Below, piece by piece: positions 44,411 through 54,372 of a stretch of DNA of 64,000 nucleotides. Numbering within the stretch: position 1 is the first letter of the stretch; every line of letters begins with the position of its first letter. The position numbers and the translations under genes are program-made. The DNA lies in NCBI RefSeq assembly GCF_000307855.1, contig NZ_AJLR01000146.1, forward strand, positions 124,001-188,000, read 5' to 3'. The DNA is from Schinkia azotoformans LMG 9581. Its GTDB lineage: Bacteria > Bacillota > Bacilli > Bacillales > Bacillaceae_J. The notes beneath the pieces are model-generated. The model was not told the DNA's origin, ran no database searches, and worked only from the letters and a program-made list of their open reading frames with translations.

Positions 44411-44451
44411 CCTGATTATCCTATAAGAAGAGAAGTAGGGAGTTGGAAAAA

Positions 44452-45168
44452 ATGAAGGTATCATTGTTCGCTACATGTTTAGTCGATATGTTTCAAAGCA
44501 ATGTAGGAAAAGCAACCGTTGAATTGCTAGAAAGGCTTGGCTGTGAGATCGACTTTCCAGAATCACAGGTTTGCTGTGGGCAGCCATCCTATAATAGCGG
44601 ATATGTTAAAGAATCAAAAGAAGCGATGAAGCTGATGATTGAAACATTTAAGGATGCTGAGTATGTGGTGTCCCCTTCAGGTTCTTGTGCGTATATGTTC
44701 AAGGAATACCCTCATATATTTGCTGGGGATCCCGTCTGGGAACCAAAGGCGAAACAACTGGCAGATAAAACATATGAGCTAACCCAATTTATCGTCGAAG
44801 TGTTAAAAGTGGAGGATGTAGGGGCACGATTTGAAGGAACGGCTACATATCACACATCTTGTCATATGACACGTCTATTAGGGGTTAAAGAACCTCCAAT
44901 GATTTTATTAAAAAATGTCAAGGGCCTAAAGTTTACCGAACTGCCAGGTAAAGAAAAATGCTGTGGTTTTGGTGGTACTTTCTCCGTTAAAATGGCACAA
45001 ATATCAGAGCAGATGGTTGATGAAAAAGTACAGCATGTAGAGGAAACGGGTGCTGAATATTTGATTGGTGCCGATGCAGGCTGCCTAATGAATATCGGTG
45101 GACGGATTGAGCGAAAAGGAAAACCAATTAAGGTTATGCATATTGCAGAAATTTTAAACAGCCGTTAA
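44452..45168 (+). CDS. lutA: LutA, L-lactate oxidation Fe-S protein
   Basis: 238 residues, start at ATG 44452 ([14 protein letters not shown]) after GTAGGGAG; a TTG three codons upstream is disfavoured. Two Cys-rich CCG domains: [14 protein letters not shown] near 38-51 and [17 protein letters not shown] near 165-181, with CH in [10 protein letters not shown] near 137. Part of the LutABC membrane-associated complex that oxidises L-lactate to pyruvate. Confidence 0.96.
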   Translation: MKVSLFATCLVDMFQSNVGKATVELLERLGCEIDFPESQVCCGQPSYNSGYVKESKEAMKLMIETFKDAEYVVSPSGSCAYMFKEYPHIFAGDPVWEPKAKQLADKTYELTQFIVEVLKVEDVGARFEGTATYHTSCHMTRLLGVKEPPMILLKNVKGLKFTELPGKEKCCGFGGTFSVKMAQISEQMVDEKVQHVEETGAEYLIGADAGCLMNIGGRIERKGKPIKVMHIAEILNSR

Positions 45169-45186
45169 CGAAAAGGAGGAGTAACG

Positions 45187-46614
45187 ATGCCGATTGAAAT
45201 AGGGAATCAACCGTTTAATGAACGGGTTGATAAAGGAATTCATAATGATTTTATGCGGGGGGCTGTAGCAAGTGCCCAGGACAGCATTGAAGCAAGAAGA
45301 CAGCTGGCTGTCCAAGAACTTGGAAATTGGGAAGAATGGCGCAACCATGGCGAAGAAATCAGACAGCATGTGCTCCAATATTTAGATTATTACTTGGAGC
45401 AATTAAGTGAAAATGTTGCAAAACGGGGTGGTCATGTCTTTTTTGCACAAACAAAGGAAGAGGCTACTGAATATATCCAAGAAGTGGTTAAGAAGAAAAA
45501 CGCTAAGAAAATTGTAAAATCGAAATCAATGGTAACCGAAGAAATTAGTTTAAATCAGTCTTTGGAGACTGAGGGATGTCAGGTCATTGAGACTGATCTT
45601 GGGGAATACATTTTGCAGGTAGACGATCACGATCCACCTTCCCACTTTGTTGCCCCTGCCCTTCATAAAAATAAAGAACAGGTTCGTGATGTTTTTACAA
45701 AAAAGCTCGGCTATACAAAGTCGGCCAACCATGAAGAATTGGCATGGCATGCTCGAGAAATGTTGCGTCAGGAATATTTAACGGCTGATATTGGGATTAC
45801 GGGTTGCAATTTTGCGGTAGCTGAAACAGGCTCCGTCTGTTTGGTAACGAATGAAGGAAATGCAGATCTAGTAACGTCTTTGCCGAAAACGCAAATTACG
45901 GTCATGGGAATGGAGCGGCTTGTTCCAACCTTCGAAGAAATGGAAGTCTTAGTTTCGATGCTGACCAGAAGTGCGGTCGGACAGAAGCTTCCAAGCTATG
46001 TCACAGTACTTACAGGTCCAAGAGAAGAAGGGGCTGTAGACGGCCCGGAAGAATTTCATTTAGTGATTATTGATAATGGTCGATCCGACATTCTTGGTGG
46101 AGAGTTCCAGTCTGTACTGCAATGTATCCGTTGTGCTGCTTGTGCAAATGTTTGTCCTGTTTATCGTCATATTGGCGGACATTCCTACGGCTCTATTTAT
46201 TCCGGGCCGGTTGGGGCAGTGCTATCACCGCTCCTTGGTGGCTACGATAAATACAAAGAACTTCCATATGCATCAACACTTTGCGGGGCCTGTACTGAGG
46301 TTTGTCCGGTAAAAATTCCGTTGCATCAGCTTATCCACAAGCATCGGGAAATTATCGTTGAAAAAGAAGGGAAAGCACCGATTTCAGAAAAACTCGCTAT
46401 GAAAGCATTTGGTCTGGGTGCTGCGTCACCTACATTATATAAACTTGGCTCTAAAGTTGCCCCTACGGCAATGAGTCCTTTTACCGTCGGAGATAAAATC
46501 TCAAAAGGCGCCGGTCCATTAAAGGCATGGACGGAAATTCGTGAGTTCCCAGCACCAAATAAAGTAAGATTTAGGGACTGGTTTAAGAACCGTGAAAAAG
46601 GAGGGAAAAAGTAA
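45187..46614 (+). CDS. lutB: LutB, Fe-S/LUD-domain subunit of L-lactate oxidation
   Basis: 475 residues. An N-terminal LUD domain ([37 protein letters not shown]) is followed by two 4Fe-4S ferredoxin motifs, [19 protein letters not shown] and [18 protein letters not shown], and a C-terminal segment ending in [14 protein letters not shown]. Ribosome binding site AAGGAGGAG. Overlaps lutC by one base. Confidence 0.96.
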   Translation: MPIEIGNQPFNERVDKGIHNDFMRGAVASAQDSIEARRQLAVQELGNWEEWRNHGEEIRQHVLQYLDYYLEQLSENVAKRGGHVFFAQTKEEATEYIQEVVKKKNAKKIVKSKSMVTEEISLNQSLETEGCQVIETDLGEYILQVDDHDPPSHFVAPALHKNKEQVRDVFTKKLGYTKSANHEELAWHAREMLRQEYLTADIGITGCNFAVAETGSVCLVTNEGNADLVTSLPKTQITVMGMERLVPTFEEMEVLVSMLTRSAVGQKLPSYVTVLTGPREEGAVDGPEEFHLVIIDNGRSDILGGEFQSVLQCIRCAACANVCPVYRHIGGHSYGSIYSGPVGAVLSPLLGGYDKYKELPYASTLCGACTEVCPVKIPLHQLIHKHREIIVEKEGKAPISEKLAMKAFGLGAASPTLYKLGSKVAPTAMSPFTVGDKISKGAGPLKAWTEIREFPAPNKVRFRDWFKNREKGGKK

Positions 46615-47333
46615 TGTTTGGGACAATCCAAAATCGTGATAAATTTTTAAATAAAATCGCCGGCCAACTTGGGCGTTCTAGGGTATCTTCGCAAATTGAA
46701 AGCCCAACTTGGAAATATCGGCCACAGGATAAAGTATTTCATGATGCTACACAGGATGAACTCCTTGATATATTAAAAGAGCAATGTAAAAAGATCCACA
46801 CAAGTCTATATATAACGGATATAAAAGATTTATCCAAAGTACTTACCAAAGTCGTAAACGAATACGGTGGCGGCCCTATTGTGAAATGGAAGGATGACCG
46901 TTTCACCGAATGGGGACTCGATCCTCTTATTAAAGAAGAATGGCCGAATCAAAATATCGATGTTCATGAATGGGATTACACAAAAGGCGACGAGAATGTA
47001 AAAGTAGCAGAGAATGCCAATGTTGGGATTACAATAAGTGAAGTTACTCTTGCTGAATCGGGAACGGTTGTATTATTTAGTGATAAAGAAAGAGGCCGGA
47101 CGGTGGGCTTCCTACCTTCAACTTATATTGCACTTATTCCGAAAAGTTCAATTGTCGCACGAATGACACAAGGTGCCCAAAAAATAAGAGAAGTATATGA
47201 AAAGACAGGTTATGTGCCGTCTTGTGTTAATTTTATTAGTGGTCCTAGTAATTCAGCAGATATCGAACTAAAATTAGTTGTTGGTGTTCACGGTCCATTT
47301 AAAGCATCTTATATCGTAATTAACGATTTATAA
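46614..47333 (+). CDS. lutC: LutC, LUD-domain subunit of L-lactate oxidation
   Basis: 239 residues, LUD domain only: VGITISEVTLAESGTVVLFSD near 138-158, GRTVGFLPSTYIALIPKSSIV near 162 and SCVNFISGPSNSADIELKLVVGVHGP near 203. Third gene of lutABC, required with LutA and LutB for growth on lactate in B. subtilis. Confidence 0.95.
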   Translation: MFGTIQNRDKFLNKIAGQLGRSRVSSQIESPTWKYRPQDKVFHDATQDELLDILKEQCKKIHTSLYITDIKDLSKVLTKVVNEYGGGPIVKWKDDRFTEWGLDPLIKEEWPNQNIDVHEWDYTKGDENVKVAENANVGITISEVTLAESGTVVLFSDKERGRTVGFLPSTYIALIPKSSIVARMTQGAQKIREVYEKTGYVPSCVNFISGPSNSADIELKLVVGVHGPFKASYIVINDL

Positions 47334-47351
47334 TTAATACTTCTTTTTAAG

Positions 47352-47380
47352 AATGACTGTCCACTGGATAGTCATTTTTA
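47352..47380 (+). terminator. terminator of lutABC
   Basis: AATGACT (47352-47358) / AGTCATT (47369-47375) followed by TTTAG. Short but well placed. Confidence 0.65.
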
Positions 47381-47467
47381 GTTGTTTGAGCCCTCCATTG
47401 AATATTTAATTATTTTTTTCGAAAAATAAGGGAAGTAATTTGAAAGCGCCTATAAGGGAGAACGATT

Positions 47468-49186
47468 ATGAGTGTGTTAAAGGGGATTGCTGCCTCGCAA
47501 GGTATAGCAATTGCGAAAGCCTGCAAGTTAGTTGAACCAGACCTTTCATTTGATAAAAAAACAATAACAGATACAGCAATGGAGGTTGAACGTTTCCGTG
47601 CAGCATTGTCCATCGCTAAAGAAGAAGTCGTGGCCATTCATAAAAAATCAAAAACAGATCAGGATGGGATTAAGGCAGCAATATTTGAAGCGCATTTGCT
47701 GATTCTAACTGACCCCGAACTCATATTACCAATAGAAGAAAAAATTAAAACTGAAAAAGTGAATGTAGAGCAGGCCTTGCAGGAAACGGTGGATATGCAT
47801 ATTTCAATGTTTAAGCAAATGGATAATGATTATATGAAGGAACGAGCAGCAGATATTCATGATGTGGTAAAACGGGTTCTCATACATTTATTAGGCACCC
47901 AAGCAGTTAACCTTAGTTTGGTTTCTGAAGAAGTGATTATCGTCGCAGAGGATTTAACACCTTCGGATACGGCACAACTAAACCACACATTCATTAAAGG
48001 CTTTACCACTAATATGGGGGGACGAACCTCCCACTCCGCAATCATGGCTCGTTCCATGGAAATCCCTGCAGTAGTTGGCACAAAAACAGCAACTGAAGAA
48101 ATTGAAAATGGGGACCTAATCATAGTTGATGGGATAAAAGGGGAGGTCCATATTAATCCTACACCAGAAACGCTTACCTATTATGAAAATGAACAAATCC
48201 GTTTGGAAAATCGACGATTAGAATTGACGAAATTTATTCAGGAATCTACAATTTCAGCTGATGGTCACCAGGTCAAATTGACCTCCAATATTGAAACACC
48301 AAACGATTTAGAAAGTGTAATTAATAATGGTGCCGAAGGGATTGGTCTATTTAGAACGGAATTTCTATACATGGGGAGGAGTCAACTCCCATCTGAAGAA
48401 GAACAATTTGAATCTTATAAAGCTGTCTTAGAAGCAATGAATGGGAAACCAGTGGTGGTCCGAACAATTGACATTGGTGGTGATAAGGAGTTGCCCTACT
48501 TAGAAATGCCAATGGAATTGAATCCATTTCTTGGTTTTCGTGCCATTCGGCTTTGTCTTGAAAGGAAAGACATATTTCGCACTCAGTTGCGGGCCTTACT
48601 TCGAGCCAGTACCTACGGTAACCTAAAAATCATGTTCCCAATGATTGCGACATTGGACGAATTCCGCGAAGTAACAAAGATTTTACAGGAAGAAAAACAA
48701 AAGTTGATTGATGACGGAGTTGCGGTTAGAGATCATATTGAACTGGGGATCATGATCGAAATTCCTTCAGCTGCATTAATGGCAGATCAATTCGCGAAAG
48801 AAGTTGACTTTTTCAGTATTGGATCCAATGATTTAATTCAGTATACAATGGCTGCCGACCGTATGAACGAACGGGTTTCTTACTTATATCAACCATATTC
48901 CCCTGCTATTTTGCGATTAGTAAAAATGGTGATAAATGCAGCTCATCACGAAGGGAAATGGGTTGGAATGTGTGGTGAAATGGCTGGAGATGAAACAGCA
49001 ATTCCATTATTACTTGGACTTAGTCTAGATGAATTCTCGATGAGTTCGTCTTCAATTCTAAAGGCACGCTCGCAAATACTCCGTCTTTCTAAAAAAGATA
49101 TGGGAAAATTAGTAGAAAAGGCAGTACAGATGGGTACTACAAAAGAAGTTGTGGAATTAGTTAACGAAGCTACCAGTGGAAAATAA
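47468..49186 (+). CDS. ptsI: PTS enzyme I (phosphoenolpyruvate-protein phosphotransferase)
   Basis: 572 residues. Phosphorylates HPr from PEP. The phosphorylated His 189 is in [18 protein letters not shown], the PEP-binding site includes [14 protein letters not shown] near 290 and [16 protein letters not shown] near 330, and the C-terminal active-site Cys is in [10 protein letters not shown] near 502. Ribosome binding site AAGGGAG. No ptsH (HPr) precedes it, unlike the canonical ptsHI operon, so this may be an extra or relocated enzyme I. Confidence 0.95.
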   Translation: MSVLKGIAASQGIAIAKACKLVEPDLSFDKKTITDTAMEVERFRAALSIAKEEVVAIHKKSKTDQDGIKAAIFEAHLLILTDPELILPIEEKIKTEKVNVEQALQETVDMHISMFKQMDNDYMKERAADIHDVVKRVLIHLLGTQAVNLSLVSEEVIIVAEDLTPSDTAQLNHTFIKGFTTNMGGRTSHSAIMARSMEIPAVVGTKTATEEIENGDLIIVDGIKGEVHINPTPETLTYYENEQIRLENRRLELTKFIQESTISADGHQVKLTSNIETPNDLESVINNGAEGIGLFRTEFLYMGRSQLPSEEEQFESYKAVLEAMNGKPVVVRTIDIGGDKELPYLEMPMELNPFLGFRAIRLCLERKDIFRTQLRALLRASTYGNLKIMFPMIATLDEFREVTKILQEEKQKLIDDGVAVRDHIELGIMIEIPSAALMADQFAKEVDFFSIGSNDLIQYTMAADRMNERVSYLYQPYSPAILRLVKMVINAAHHEGKWVGMCGEMAGDETAIPLLLGLSLDEFSMSSSSILKARSQILRLSKKDMGKLVEKAVQMGTTKEVVELVNEATSGK

Positions 49187-49225
49187 TGACTCCATTCTAA
49201 AAAGGTTTTTAGGTAAAACGATAAG

Positions 49226-49260
49226 CAAAAACGCTCATCCTTTTAAAGGCTTGAGCGTTC
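49226..49260 (-). terminator. terminator of bdbDC
   Basis: AACGCTCA (49230-49237) / TGAGCGTT (49252-49259) with a partly paired interior. On the minus strand the stem is followed by TTTGC. Lies between convergent ptsI and bdbC. Confidence 0.8.
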
Positions 49261-49282
49261 TATTATTCGTATTGTTAAAATA

Positions 49283-49711
49283 TTATTTTTTTGTTTTCAT
49301 TAAAATCAAAAGTATTGATATTAACGTAAAAGCGGTTAAAGCGAGGAATGGAATTGTAATAAATCCTAGCCAGTTAATGTATTCTGTACTACAAGGAACG
49401 CCTTTAACACATGGTTTAATACCGGCGAATCCCGGAACCTTTTGTTCCAAGTAATGCATGAATGAAATAGCCCCACCGAATAGAGACATCGGAAGAACAA
49501 ATTTCTTCACTGAAATATCACTTTGGAATGTCCCGATTCCTAAGATTAACACTAAAGGATACATTAAAATCCGTTGATACCAGCAAAGTTCACATGGTAT
49601 AAAACCACGTATTTCACTAAAGTATAGACTTCCCAAGGTAGCTACAATCGAAACGAGCCATGCCGTGTAAAGAAGTATTTGATTTTTGTGCATAGGTAAT
49701 TTATTGCTCAT
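49283..49711 (-). CDS. bdbC: BdbC, DsbB-like membrane disulfide oxidoreductase
   Basis: 142 residues, four transmembrane helices. Catalytic pairs: C40 and C43 in PCELCWYQR, C102 and C108 in PCVKGVPCST. Reoxidises BdbD by passing electrons to quinone. Starts two bases after bdbD. Confidence 0.95.
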   Translation of the reverse strand: MSNKLPMHKNQILLYTAWLVSIVATLGSLYFSEIRGFIPCELCWYQRILMYPLVLILGIGTFQSDISVKKFVLPMSLFGGAISFMHYLEQKVPGFAGIKPCVKGVPCSTEYINWLGFITIPFLALTAFTLISILLILMKTKK

Positions 49712-49713
49712 CT

Positions 49714-50397
49714 TTATTTACCATCAAGTTCTTGTTCAATCAAGGTCTTAATTCTTTCGTAATCAAATGGATCTTCAAGCATCGTTTCGTTAACCATAAT
49801 ACTCGGAGTAAACTCAACTTTGTAATCTTCCACTAATTTTTTGTCTATTTCAATTTCTTTCATGGCTGATTGTTGGGCAAGATCATTTTGTAATTTATCC
49901 GTATCTATAGTTGGAATAGAATTAGCTATAGTCAAAAGCAGGTCATTATTAATCCAACTAGCTTCGTGCTCATCGGTTGGTTGTGAATTAAACAATTCTT
50001 TATGAAACTGCCAGTATGCTTCAGGATTTTGCTTATAAATAGATTCAGCTGCCAGAGATCCTAGTATAGATTCTTCTCCATGAAACATGACATTTACATA
50101 GACAAATTTTACTTTTCCAGTATTAATATATTCATCCATCAATGCAGGAAAATAATCTTGTCCCCAAGCTTTGCATGCTGGACACATATAATCACCGAAC
50201 TCAACAACAGTTATAGGAGCATTGGGATCACCTAAAATAGGTTGCCCCTCAATTGATGGGGCCTTATCAAATGTTTGTTCTGTAGTGGAAGTTGAATTTG
50301 TACTACCATTTGCAAAAACTAATGCAACCATTGTAGCGACGATTACAAGTGTCAGAATCACAATCAATTTAAATGGTGAGTTCTTAGTTTTGTTCAT
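49714..50397 (-). CDS. bdbD: BdbD, membrane-anchored DsbA-like thiol oxidase
   Basis: 227 residues: an N-terminal signal/anchor helix (FKLIVILTLVIVATMVALVF), then a thioredoxin fold with an inserted helical domain. Active site C72-P-A-C75 in VEFGDYMCPACKAWG; cis-Pro loop in VEFTPSIMVN near 194. It introduces disulfides into exported proteins together with BdbC. Confidence 0.95.
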   Translation of the reverse strand: MNKTKNSPFKLIVILTLVIVATMVALVFANGSTNSTSTTEQTFDKAPSIEGQPILGDPNAPITVVEFGDYMCPACKAWGQDYFPALMDEYINTGKVKFVYVNVMFHGEESILGSLAAESIYKQNPEAYWQFHKELFNSQPTDEHEASWINNDLLLTIANSIPTIDTDKLQNDLAQQSAMKEIEIDKKLVEDYKVEFTPSIMVNETMLEDPFDYERIKTLIEQELDGK

Positions 50398-50659
50398 TTA
50401 TATACCTCTCAAATAGTTTTTTAAACGTCTTAATATAGTATATCAGAAATATTCTTTTCAATAGTGATAACGTTGTTATTTTTTTTTGAAGAAAGTGTGA
50501 AGTTGAGTTTTGTGATAAATGATAGGGGAACGGTCCATTTTCACTAATGAAAGTTTATAAATTAAAAAGTATAAAATATTTGTAATTATCTTAAAGTTTA
50601 TTTATTATTTATTTAAAGTAAATTTTAATTAGAAACGCACAAAGAAAGGATAGATATAC

Positions 50660-51118
50660 ATGGAAAAACTAACTGAGGAATTAATTCAATCGTTAAACGG
50701 AGGAAAACTTGTATCTTTAATTACAGTTGATGCGGGAAATGATGCCCCACATTTAAGTTCTATTTCATGGGTGCTAGCTAATCCAACTGGTGAACAAGTT
50801 CATTTTGCAGTAGGGGCTAAAGCCTCTGTTATTGAGAACATTGAAAAAAATCCAAATGTCATTTTGGGAGTAATCGGAGCAGGAAGCAGCTATGCTATCA
50901 AAGGAAAAGTCTATCAAACAGAGTCATTTGACAAAACGATTAAAATTCAAACTTTCTCAGTAGATGTTGAATCTGTTGAAGATGTTATGTTTTACGGCGG
51001 AAAAATTACAGTAGAGCCAGAGTATGAAAAGACTTACAAAAAAGAATTAGCTGAAAAACTGGATGCAGAGATTTATGAGGCATTAGATGGTTTAAATAAG
51101 GATCATGTTGCGTCTTAA
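50660..51118 (+). CDS. pyridoxamine 5'-phosphate oxidase-like flavin-binding protein
   Basis: 152 residues with a split-barrel flavin-binding fold: LSSISWVLANPTGEQVHFAVG near 31, SVIENIEKNPNVILGVIGAGSSYAIKG near 56 and VYQTESF near 84. N-terminal helix MEKLTEELIQSLNGGK. Catalytic role unknown; such proteins often reduce flavins or F420-like cofactors, or bind heme. AAAGGA precedes the ATG. Monocistronic. Confidence 0.75.
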   Translation: MEKLTEELIQSLNGGKLVSLITVDAGNDAPHLSSISWVLANPTGEQVHFAVGAKASVIENIEKNPNVILGVIGAGSSYAIKGKVYQTESFDKTIKIQTFSVDVESVEDVMFYGGKITVEPEYEKTYKKELAEKLDAEIYEALDGLNKDHVAS

Positions 51119-51261
51119 TTGATTACAAGAGTCACAAAAAATCAAAAAGCCTGTATCCTTTGATTTAATTCAACAATACTATCAAGACAGACAATGGCAT
51201 TAAATGTAAATTGGTTTCCATCTTCATTATTATACTATGCTTACTTTATCATATTCCTATA

Positions 51262-51295
51262 TATAATAAAAAAAGCAGGCCCTAAGAGCCTGACG
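51262..51295 (-). terminator. terminator of the Crp/Fnr gene
   Basis: CAGGC (51276-51280) / GCCTG (51288-51292); on the minus strand followed by CTTTTTTTATT. Stem is extended by flanking partial pairing. Confidence 0.7.
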
Positions 51296-51306
51296 TTAAG
51301 AATATA

Positions 51307-51996
51307 TTAAGAGTTTACAAACATTTCTCTAAAATCATCCCAGTTATTGATGATAATCGTCTTTTCATCAACCGTGACTAGGTCCTGCTTTTTTAATTTG
51401 GAAACCACTCTGCTTACACTTTCACGAGTAGAGCCAATAATATTAGCTAAATCTTGTATAGTTAGGGGAACTTCAATTTTAACTTCGTCATTCGTTTTCG
51501 TTCCGAATTCATGAGCCAACCGTTCGATCGTTTTAACCGTTTTGCTATAGATATCTAGTAAAGCAACATCACGTAAAATAGAAGTAGAGAAACGTAATTG
51601 TTTACCCATCATACGTATAATTTCAACAGCTAAACTAGGATTCATAGAGATAATTTCCTCTAAATCCGAGGACAGAATGAATAAAACTTCCGTCTTTTCA
51701 GTGGCTTTTGCAGTTCCGGAATACGTTGCGGGCTTGTCAACGAATAGAGAGGTCTCTGCAAAAACATTGCCTGCCCGTTTAATAGAGATTACAAATTCCT
51801 TTCCTTCATGGTTAATTGTTTTAATTTTGACCAATCCACTTTTTACAAAAAATACAGCTTTGGCTAGATCAGTTTCATGATAAATAAATTCACCTTTTTT
51901 ATATGTAGCTATTTTTACCTTTGCACTTAAATCGCCAATTACGTGGTCAGGCAAATCTTTAAGAAAAGGGATTCCCTTTAAAAACTGGTTGTACAT
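51307..51996 (-). CDS. Crp/Fnr-family transcription regulator
   Basis: 229 residues. The cNMP-binding-like domain is at 8-130 (YKKGEFIYHETDLAKAVFFV near 32; NHEGKEFVISIKRAGNVFAE near 61) and the Crp-type HTH near 170-200 (LTIQDLANIIGSTRESVSRV). It lacks the N-terminal Cys cluster of Fnr, so no Fe-S cluster is expected. The ligand-site residues differ from Crp (AETSLF rather than GELAL). The effector is not known. It has its own terminator. Confidence 0.88.
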   Translation of the reverse strand: MYNQFLKGIPFLKDLPDHVIGDLSAKVKIATYKKGEFIYHETDLAKAVFFVKSGLVKIKTINHEGKEFVISIKRAGNVFAETSLFVDKPATYSGTAKATEKTEVLFILSSDLEEIISMNPSLAVEIIRMMGKQLRFSTSILRDVALLDIYSKTVKTIERLAHEFGTKTNDEVKIEVPLTIQDLANIIGSTRESVSRVVSKLKKQDLVTVDEKTIIINNWDDFREMFVNS

Positions 51997-52202
51997 ATTT
52001 TCAACCCTCTCTGTATTGTTGCTTGCAATGATTACTATGTACCTATGATTTTAGTATATTAAAAAGCGTGATATAAAACACGGTATACTAGGAAGTTTCA
52101 CACTAATTTCACAATTATAATAAATAAAAAAGCAGGCGCTGTTTTCCCCTCAACAATTTTTAAAATTCCTTATCCCATCGTTGCCACAGTGATTTTGAGT
52201 GA

Positions 52203-52234
52203 AATAAAAAGAAGCTCACTAATAAGTGAGCTTC
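52203..52234 (-). terminator. terminator of the Cys/His-rich gene
   Basis: Perfect 10-bp stem GAAGCTCACT (52211-52220) / AGTGAGCTTC (52225-52234), loop AATA. On the minus strand it is followed by TTTTTATTTC. Confidence 0.85.
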
Positions 52235-52310
52235 AGCGCCATTAACAACAACGATTTTTATTGCATAGAAGTTGTCAAATAAGTGTTGGTATTTATTGGT
52301 GTGACAGGAA

Positions 52311-52580
52311 CTACCAACAGCTATGGAAATTGTTTCTACAACAATGATTGCATTTACAGCAATTATGCTGGCACATATCCTGTTCCTGTTTACAACAATG
52401 TTGGCATTCATGGCAATTATGGTGGCATTTATGATGCTTTTTTTTGCAGCGATGATGGCATTCGTGGCAATTATGGTGGCATTTATGATGCATTCTTTTG
52501 CAGCGATGATGGTGTTTGTGGCAAGTAGGATGACAATTCTTATGCTCATTATTACAACAATGATCGTGGTCGTTACACAT
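52311..52580 (-). CDS. Cys/His-rich 18-residue-repeat protein, probable metal binder
   Basis: 89 residues from MCNDHDHCC at 52580 after GGAAAGGGGGGAAG. Contains 22 Cys and 24 His, more than half of the protein. Residues 24-41, 42-59, 60-77 and a partial 78-89 are copies of an 18-residue repeat with a core like HHRCKKKHHKCHHNCHEC; the third copy is diverged (QHCCKQEQDMCQHNCCKC). The DNA repeats with a 54-bp period at 52350-52511. No signal peptide or membrane segment, so it is cytosolic, mother-cell or spore. It recalls metallothioneins and metal-rich coat proteins, but no family was recognised. Followed by a terminator. Confidence 0.8.
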   Translation of the reverse strand: MCNDHDHCCNNEHKNCHPTCHKHHHRCKRMHHKCHHNCHECHHRCKKKHHKCHHNCHECQHCCKQEQDMCQHNCCKCNHCCRNNFHSCW

Positions 52581-52970
52581 ACGCTTCCCCCCTTTCCTTA
52601 AAACTAATATATAGTATGAGGGATAGGACAAGACGAAACGGCGATAGTATATATACTTTGCAAATGGTTTAACATATACTTTTATATTTCAGCGAAATCT
52701 TCTAAAGAAGTAATTACAATTAATGCAATCAATTTCGATGCAAGAATAATTAAGCCGAGGATATGTTTAAATCCCGTAAACGAAAACTAAACCACGCCCT
52801 AGTATCCCAGTAACCTTAGAAGGGCTGATTGATACATGAAAACATATTGGATTTATTACGCCTATCAATGCGGAAGGAATTCCATTATTACTTTGAATTA
52901 TCGTAATAATACGTAAAAGAAAATCACTAGCTTGACAACCATCTACCTACTTGCTTAAGTTTTGTAAAAA
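52581..52970. other. intergenic stretch with no recognised gene
   Basis: Between the Cys/His-rich gene and the RND promoter. Both strands were read; the longest start-to-stop frames are below 30 codons and lack good ribosome binding sites. The near side presumably holds the promoter of the Cys/His gene. Nothing else is supported. Confidence 0.5.
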
Positions 52971-52973
52971 GTG

Positions 52974-53083
52974 TTTTCAAATTGCCACTCTTTCTATATA
53001 CTAATGTTAGTGATAACTAACATTAGTATAAGTTTATGAAATAGGTTTTTTTTTTTTTGCTATTAATGTTAGTTGGTACTAAC
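52974..53083 (+). promoter_or_regulatory. RND operon promoter with two TetR-type operators
   Basis: TTTTCA (52974-52979), a 17-nt spacer and TATACT (52997-53002) form a sigma-A promoter. A 15-bp perfect inverted repeat, TATACTAATGTTAGT (52997-53011) and its complement (53016-53030) around GATA, covers its -10 and start. A second copy, GTTAGT-TGGT-ACTAAC, lies at 53068-53083. Both share GTTAGT-N4-ACTAAC with the site before the TetR gene at 57486. Confidence 0.75.
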
Positions 53084-53127
53084 TAACTGAATTAAATTTA
53101 AATCAAGCACAAAAAAGAAGGTTGGTG

Positions 53128-54372
53128 ATGAATCTGATGAATAAACGTATTTTAGTTGTTTTTGCTTTGTTATTCATTAGTATTTTAAGTGGTTGTCAAG
53201 TGGAGGAAGCAACCCAAGAATTTGCAGAATTATATGTAACCGCACATACGGTTGAGGAGCAACCGTTATCAAATGCCGAGAGATTCTTTGGGGAGATCGT
53301 TAGTAAAGAAACAGTAACAATTTCATCGTCTATACCCGGAAACATTAAATTGGCTCCAGATAAGAATGGAGAAGAAGTTCATAAAGGGGATCTTTTATTT
53401 TTAATTGAGAATAAAGACCTTGAATCAGAAATTTTAAATAAAAAAGCTGCAGTGGCAGTTTCAAAAGCTAATTTAGAAAAAATGAAAGCGGGAGTAAGTG
53501 AACAGGAAATTAACAGTGTGGAAGAAAATCTACAGGCAGCAAAAGCTAAATATGATGCAGCAAACTTAAATACAGATCGGTTAGCAGTATTATTTGAAAA
53601 TGGGGCCATTAGTAAACAGCAGCTGGAGCAAGCTGAAACTGAATTAGAAATTGCAAAATCTCAATATGCATCTTTGAAGTACCAATTGGAGCAAATGAAA
53701 GCAGGCCCGACAAAGGAAACCGTTCAAGTTGGAGAAGCACAGTATCAGCAGGCTAATGCTGCTTATGCCGCATTACAATTAAAGGTGAAAGACCTATCCA
53801 TAAAAAGTCCAATCTCCGGCTTTATAGCAGATATCCAGGCTGAGAAAGGAGAATTCGTTGGTTCAGGTATGCCTTTGGCCTTTGTTCATAATATTGATCA
53901 AGTATATGCTCTCATCAATATTCCAGAATCCTACTTTTTAAATTTGAATCAAGGAGATCAGGTAGTCGTAAAAACCGCAACCTTAAACAAAAATTTTAAC
54001 GGTACGATTATTGAAATACCGCCACACGCGGATTTGAAAACGAATTTATTCAAGGTGAAAGTTATTATCGACAATGAAAATGGACTGCTTAAACCAGGAA
54101 TGACAGCTGAGGTTAATGTCCCGGTAGCTGACAAAAAAGCGACTATTACAGTTCCGGCAGATGCCGTATTGAATGATAGAGGGGAGTATATTGTCTACGT
54201 GATTGAAAATAATATGGCTGAAAAAAGAGTTGTTCACACAGGGATTCGGACGGAAACCAATATTGAGATCGTAAGTGGACTGCAAAAAGGAGAGGTCATT
54301 ATCGTGGATGGAGTTGAATTTGTCCGGGATGGAGATAAAGTTCAAACGATCCAGAAAGAGAGTGGGAACTAA
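53128..54372 (+). CDS. RND efflux periplasmic-adaptor-type lipoprotein
   Basis: 414 residues from ATG 53128 (AGAAGG six bases upstream). Signal peptide with lipobox LSGC (Cys 22) so it is membrane-anchored outside the cell. Then the MFP layout: beta-barrel/lipoyl halves (ISSSIPGNIKLAPDKNGEEV; then LSIKSPISGFIADIQAEKGE) around a long alpha-hairpin (about 110-215), and C-terminal FNGTIIEIPPHAD and ATITVPADAVLNDRGEYIVYV. Pairs with the RND permease next to it; in Gram-positives no outer-membrane partner exists. Confidence 0.9.
   Translation: MNLMNKRILVVFALLFISILSGCQVEEATQEFAELYVTAHTVEEQPLSNAERFFGEIVSKETVTISSSIPGNIKLAPDKNGEEVHKGDLLFLIENKDLESEILNKKAAVAVSKANLEKMKAGVSEQEINSVEENLQAAKAKYDAANLNTDRLAVLFENGAISKQQLEQAETELEIAKSQYASLKYQLEQMKAGPTKETVQVGEAQYQQANAAYAALQLKVKDLSIKSPISGFIADIQAEKGEFVGSGMPLAFVHNIDQVYALINIPESYFLNLNQGDQVVVKTATLNKNFNGTIIEIPPHADLKTNLFKVKVIIDNENGLLKPGMTAEVNVPVADKKATITVPADAVLNDRGEYIVYVIENNMAEKRVVHTGIRTETNIEIVSGLQKGEVIIVDGVEFVRDGDKVQTIQKESGN

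Noticed and set aside
52350-52511. CRISPR array
   Set aside because: The 54-bp period has no distinct spacers and is in-frame protein-coding repeat.
52160-52549. 129-codon minus-strand frame rich in Ala/Ile/Asn overlapping the Cys/His gene
   Set aside because: It arises from the 54-bp repeat read in another frame; it lacks a ribosome binding site and runs through the terminator hairpin.
52836-52916. 26-codon ATG frame in the gap before the RND operon
   Set aside because: Weak ribosome binding site 11 bases away, no neighbour or terminator support, and length within chance expectation.
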